A DNA stretch of 7,933 nucleotides from Verrucomicrobiota bacterium (GTDB taxonomy: Bacteria; Verrucomicrobiota; Verrucomicrobiia; Chthoniobacterales; UBA10450): NCBI GenBank assembly GCA_003217965.1, contig QHNB01000189.1, forward strand, positions 1 to 7,933, in the 5' to 3' direction. The notes below the pieces were generated by a model that did not search any database, was not told the origin of the DNA, and saw only the letters and a program-made list of their open reading frames with translations. Positions 6,071 to 7,933 of this stretch are shown one piece after another. The first letter of the stretch is position 1, and the number at the start of each line of letters is the position of its first letter. The position numbers and the translations under genes are program-made.

Positions 6071-6115
6071 GGGGCGAGTGATTCAATCGCCCGTGGGCGG
6101 TTAAGATCAACCGCC
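6071..6115. repeat. REP-like twin hairpin
   Basis: There are two GC-rich stem-loops in tandem. GGGCGA (6072-6077) pairs with TCGCCC (6087-6092), loop 9 nt. GGCGGTT (6096-6102) pairs with AACCGCC (6109-6115), loop 6 nt. The right arms resemble one another (ATTCAATCGCCC versus GATCAACCGCC). Paired extragenic hairpins of this size are the form of REP/BIME elements. Multiple copies cannot be shown from one window. Confidence 0.45.
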
Positions 6116-6205
6116 GCGACCTCAAGGCAAAGAGTGATGCGGTGTCCCAATGAGAGTAGTGTTCAAGGCTAGAAATTTCATTTGCATCGTGAAGAAGTTT
6201 GCCCT

Positions 6206-6231
6206 AATGTTTAACCAGATGGTTAAATATT
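6206..6231. promoter_or_regulatory. 26-bp near-perfect palindrome, probable ArsR operator
   Basis: The core is TTTAACCA (6210-6217), spacer GA, TGGTTAAA (6220-6227), an 8+8 bp perfect inverted repeat. Outside it AAT (6206-6208) and ATT (6229-6231) also match, leaving one mismatched pair (G6209/T6228): 11 of 12 pairs per half. It covers the first codons of the ArsR-family gene, including both plausible ATG starts (6207 and 6219). ArsR-family dimers bind such dyads at their own promoters, so autorepression is a strong inference. A partial promoter match just upstream (TTGCAT 6182-6187, 17 nt, TAATGT 6205-6210) has a poor -10. Confidence 0.7.
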
Positions 6232-6575
6232 CTCCAAGCCGATTGAACCAGACCTTCGCCGCCCTGGCCGATCCGACCCGGCGCCGTATGCTGGAACAGC
6301 TGGCCCGGGGCGAGCGCTGCGTGACCGATCTAGCCAGACCACATTCCATGTCATTGCCCGCTGTCTCGAAACATTTGCGCGTGCTGGAAAAAGCGGGACT
6401 ACTCCGGCGTCGGCGCTACGGACGTGTTCATCAATTGCGGCTTGAAGCAAAGCCGCTGAAGCAGGCCGCCCTGTGGGTAGAGGAGTATCGCAAATTCTGG
6501 GAAGAATCCTTCGATCGGCTGGCCGCCTATTTGGAAAAGACGGGCGAAACATCGCCAAAAAAGGGAGGCAAGTGA
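6207..6575 (+). CDS. ArsR/SdpR-family winged-helix transcriptional repressor
   Basis: The product is 122 residues from ATG 6207. The domain opens with LNQTFAALADPTRRRMLEQLARGE (13-36), the ArsR-family first helices. The recognition region is MSLPAVSKHLRVLEKAGLL (48-66), and the wing is RRRRYGRVHQLRL (67-79). A C-terminal helix rich in W/E/R (ALWVEEYRKFWEESFDRLAAYLE) is typical of the SdpR-like branch that controls DUF899, SRPBCC and VOC genes. The metal-sensing ELCVCDL motif of true ArsR/SmtB proteins is not present: the matching place reads GERCVTDLA with one Cys (C38), so classic arsenic or heavy-metal sensing is not supported. An upstream ATG (6150) would add 19 residues unlike the family; MFNQMVKYSPSRL is the family-like N-terminus. 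ATG 6219 is also possible. The inducer is unknown. It heads the four-gene cluster. Confidence 0.88.
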   Translation: MFNQMVKYSPSRLNQTFAALADPTRRRMLEQLARGERCVTDLARPHSMSLPAVSKHLRVLEKAGLLRRRRYGRVHQLRLEAKPLKQAALWVEEYRKFWEESFDRLAAYLEKTGETSPKKGGK

Positions 6576-6581
6576 CGCGCT

Positions 6582-6785
6582 ATGTGCCCGATTTGTGCAG
6601 CCAACTTCGCACTCGCCGCGGCTGGAGCCGACTCAAGCGGCGGTCTGACTGTATTCGCGACGGAGCAAATTTTTCGAAAAAGACAAACGACCAAAATCAA
6701 AGGAAACCACAATGAAACTGCAAGAGATGGAACAAGAAACGGAAGCAACCCAACTGAAGCACCCGCGAATCGTCTCGGAAACTGA
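6582..6785 (+). CDS. Small Cys-X-X-Cys protein between ArsR and DUF899 genes
   Basis: The start ATG 6582 lies 6 nt after the repressor stop, with GGGAGG (6563-6568) 13 nt upstream, a rather long spacing. The product is 67 residues. The front reads MCPICAANFALAAAGADSSG then GLTVFA: a CxxC pair at residues 2-5, a short hydrophobic stretch, a Ser/Gly turn and a second hydrophobic patch, then a basic tail (FRKRQTTKIKG). From memory, very small proteins beginning MCP-(V/I/L)-C with a similar Ala/Ser/Gly-rich stretch and a Lys/Arg tail occur beside ArsR/DUF899-type genes in many bacteria, usually about 45-55 residues. Here the last 25 codons overlap the DUF899 gene start in another frame, so the C-terminus may be extended by loss of an earlier stop. 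Function is unknown. A thiol or metal-binding membrane-associated peptide is only a guess. Confidence 0.5.
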   Translation: MCPICAANFALAAAGADSSGGLTVFATEQIFRKRQTTKIKGNHNETARDGTRNGSNPTEAPANRLGN

Positions 6786-7452
6786 ATGGGTAGTTGCGCG
6801 AAAAGACCTGCTCACGCGTGAGAAGGAAGTCACGCGACTGCGCGATGAAGTGAGCCGGCATCGCCGCGAACTGCCCTGGGTCAAGATCAAGAAAAAATAC
6901 ATTTTTGAAGGCCCGGATGGGAAAGAGATACTAGCCGATCTTTTCGACGGGCGCAGCCAACTGATCGTCTATCATTTCATGCTCGGTCCGGGATGGGAGG
7001 AGGGCTGCAAAAGCTGCTCGTATTTGGCCGATCATTTTGACGGCGCCAACTGGCACCTGCCGCATCGTGATGTAACGCTGGTTGTGATTTCACGTGCACC
7101 GTTCTCCGAAATCGAGCCTTTCAAGAAGCGCATGGGCTGGCGCTTCAAGTGGGTTTCGTCAAGCGGTAACGACTTTAATTTCGACTACCATGTTTCCTTT
7201 ACCAAGGAGGAAGAGGCGAAGGGCCGAGTCTACTATAACTACGGAATGGAAGAATTCATAAGCGAGGAGCTTCCTGGCTTGAGCGTGTTCTACAAGAATG
7301 AAGACGGTGAGGTCTTCCACACTTATTCTACTTATGCGCGGGGGCTCGACATCCTGGTCGGGGCCTACAACTTTCTCGATCTGGTCCCAAAAGGCCGCGA
7401 TGAAGATCCGGAGGCAACCATGTCGTGGGTTCGTCATCACGACCGTTATTGA
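6712..7452 (+). CDS. DUF899 family thioredoxin-like protein
   Basis: The 246-residue product matches the DUF899 family over its length. The N-terminal helix region WVVARKDLLTREKEVTRLRD (26-45) leads to ELPWVKIKKKYIFEGPDG (53-70). The active-site-like loop LGPGWEEGCKSCSYLADHFD (91-110) has C99 and C102, the family's CxxCS motif. Then come SRAP (127-130), FKKRMGWRFKWVSS (137-150), FNFDYHVSF (155-163), LPGLSVFYK (187-195), HTYSTYARGLD (203-213), NFLDLVPKGRDE (220-231) and terminal WVRHHDRY. The family is predicted to have a thioredoxin-like fold, so a redox or thiol role in the cytoplasm is reasonable, but no reaction is established. The start ATG 6712 has AAAGGA about 9 nt upstream. It overlaps the end of the small CxxC gene and is followed 46 nt later by the VOC gene, which supports co-transcription under the ArsR-type repressor. 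Confidence 0.92.
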   Translation: MKLQEMEQETEATQLKHPRIVSETEWVVARKDLLTREKEVTRLRDEVSRHRRELPWVKIKKKYIFEGPDGKEILADLFDGRSQLIVYHFMLGPGWEEGCKSCSYLADHFDGANWHLPHRDVTLVVISRAPFSEIEPFKKRMGWRFKWVSSSGNDFNFDYHVSFTKEEEAKGRVYYNYGMEEFISEELPGLSVFYKNEDGEVFHTYSTYARGLDILVGAYNFLDLVPKGRDEDPEATMSWVRHHDRY

Positions 7453-7483
7453 TGCGAACAACACAAACCAAACAAAATTCTTC

Positions 7484-7491
7484 GGAAAGGA
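7484..7491 (+). promoter_or_regulatory. Strong ribosome-binding site of the VOC gene
   Basis: GGAAAGGA with the 7-nt spacer TTGAAAC before ATG 7499 is the strongest ribosome-binding site in the right-hand cluster. Confidence 0.6.
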
Positions 7492-7498
7492 TTGAAAC

Positions 7499-7873
7499 AT
7501 GTCGCGCGTAGTGCACTTCGAGATTTACACGGACGACCCCGACGCAGTCCGCCCATTTTACCAGGACGTTTTTGGATGGAAATTTAAGAAGTTCGAGGGG
7601 AGTCCAATTGGGTACTGGCTGGTCACGACCGGTGAAGATAAGGAACCGGGTATCAACGGTGGTCTGGCCCGTCCTCGCGAGGGACAGAGTCCAGGCACGT
7701 TAAATACCATCGGTGTCGCGTCGCTTGATCAAACGATAAAGAAGATTGAGCAGCGCGGTGGAAAGATTTGTGTACCGAAAATGGCCATTCCTGCCGTTGG
7801 CTGGCTAGTCTACGCCGAAGATCCCGCTGGCAATGTGTTTGGAGTGATAGAGCCGGACACCAAGGCAAAGTAG
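7499..7873 (+). CDS. VOC superfamily (glyoxalase/bleomycin-resistance fold) protein
   Basis: The 124-residue product has a single VOC module pair. Half one: VVHFEIYTDDPDAVRPFYQDVFGW (4-27), giving the first-strand His (H7) and the FY-x-x-x-FGW helix end. A GI-x-GGL turn (51-56) follows. Half two: TIGVASLDQTIKKIEQRGGKI (70-90), GWLVYAEDPAGNVFGVIEPD (101-120), with the D-P-x-GN-x-F-G-x-x-E hairpin and E118. H7 and E118 are the likeliest metal ligands by family position; whether it is an enzyme or a binding protein is not readable. Close relatives are usually annotated only as VOC family proteins. The start is fixed by GGAAAGGA (7484-7491) 7 nt before ATG. It is the fourth gene of the ArsR-headed cluster, and a leader-like sequence follows. 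Confidence 0.9.
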   Translation: MSRVVHFEIYTDDPDAVRPFYQDVFGWKFKKFEGSPIGYWLVTTGEDKEPGINGGLARPREGQSPGTLNTIGVASLDQTIKKIEQRGGKICVPKMAIPAVGWLVYAEDPAGNVFGVIEPDTKAK

Positions 7874-7933
7874 CATTCCATCCCGGTAGGTTCATACAAG
7901 ACGATGAGGATTGAAACGAAACAGGAGAGGTAG
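7874..7933 (+). other. Probable leader of a further downstream gene
   Basis: This is the last 60 nt of the window. It repeats the 11-mer AGGATTGAAAC (7907-7917) that precedes the VOC start (7488-7498) and ends with an AGGAGAGG purine run that could serve as a ribosome-binding site for a gene starting just outside. A nine-codon frame (ATG 7904 to TAG 7931-7933) spans it but shows no sign of being a gene. A fifth cluster member is likely; in similar clusters it is often an SRPBCC protein or another VOC protein (inference). Confidence 0.4.

Noticed and set aside
6150..6206. Upstream ATG as the start of the ArsR-family gene
   Set aside because: The added 19 residues are unlike the family, whereas MFNQMVKYSPSRL fits the usual N-terminus; not fully excluded.
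7904..7933. Nine-codon frame at the right edge as a gene
   Set aside because: It is too short and overlaps what looks like a leader with a ribosome-binding site for the next gene.
1..7933. CRISPR arrays, tRNA/rRNA genes, transposases, phage or toxin-antitoxin genes
   Set aside because: I looked for regular spaced repeats, cloverleaf patterns, recombinase motifs and paired small genes on both strands and saw none.

Overview
The window looks like a stretch of chromosome from a moderately GC-rich, free-living soil-type bacterium. The best lineage guess is Verrucomicrobia (Chthoniobacterales / Udaeobacter-like). This rests mainly on the C-terminal motif of the small secreted protein at 1760-2227, which I associate from memory with that phylum. 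It also rests on the long hairpin-rich intergenic stretches and on the mix of ArsR, DUF899 and VOC genes. The lineage is inference; Acidobacteria or another soil phylum is not excluded.

Layout, left to right. (1) The 3' tail of an unrecognised gene (2-91) ends in a short 14-nt tandem repeat. (2) A 5'-truncated remnant of a ketopantoate reductase-like gene (139-408) follows. (3) An HdeD/DUF308 six-helix membrane protein lies on the minus strand (626-1183), with a long leader region behind it (1184-1759) that carries palindromes and resembles dispersed-repeat DNA. (4) A small secreted His-rich/Pro-rich protein (1760-2227) and a creatininase-family amidohydrolase (2325-3026) are on the plus strand. 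(5) A hairpin-rich gap (3027-3353) leads into a soluble multi-PAS hybrid histidine kinase. The first PAS domain of this kinase is broken by an internal deletion plus frameshift, so the locus now reads as a short fragment (3354-3638) overlapping the main open frame (3635-5950) by GTGA. (6) A gap with several stem-loops, including a REP-like twin hairpin, separates it from (7) a compact plus-strand cluster: an ArsR/SdpR-type repressor (6207-6575), a small Cys-X-X-Cys protein (6582-6785), a DUF899 thioredoxin-like protein (6712-7452) and a VOC/glyoxalase-fold protein (7499-7873). The window ends in what looks like the leader of a further gene.

How the parts work together. Only the right-hand cluster looks like a unit. 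A 26-bp near-perfect palindrome covers the first codons of the ArsR gene and is a natural autoregulatory operator, so the repressor probably controls itself and the three genes behind it. The cofactor and substrate of DUF899 and VOC proteins of this type are not established, so I do not assign a pathway. The hybrid kinase has no visible membrane segment and carries its own receiver domain; no partner regulator is in the window.

I see no CRISPR array, tRNA, rRNA, transposase, phage gene or defence system, and no clearly new multi-gene system. The most useful leads are the split kinase, the operator-in-start-codon arrangement and the small CxxC protein.
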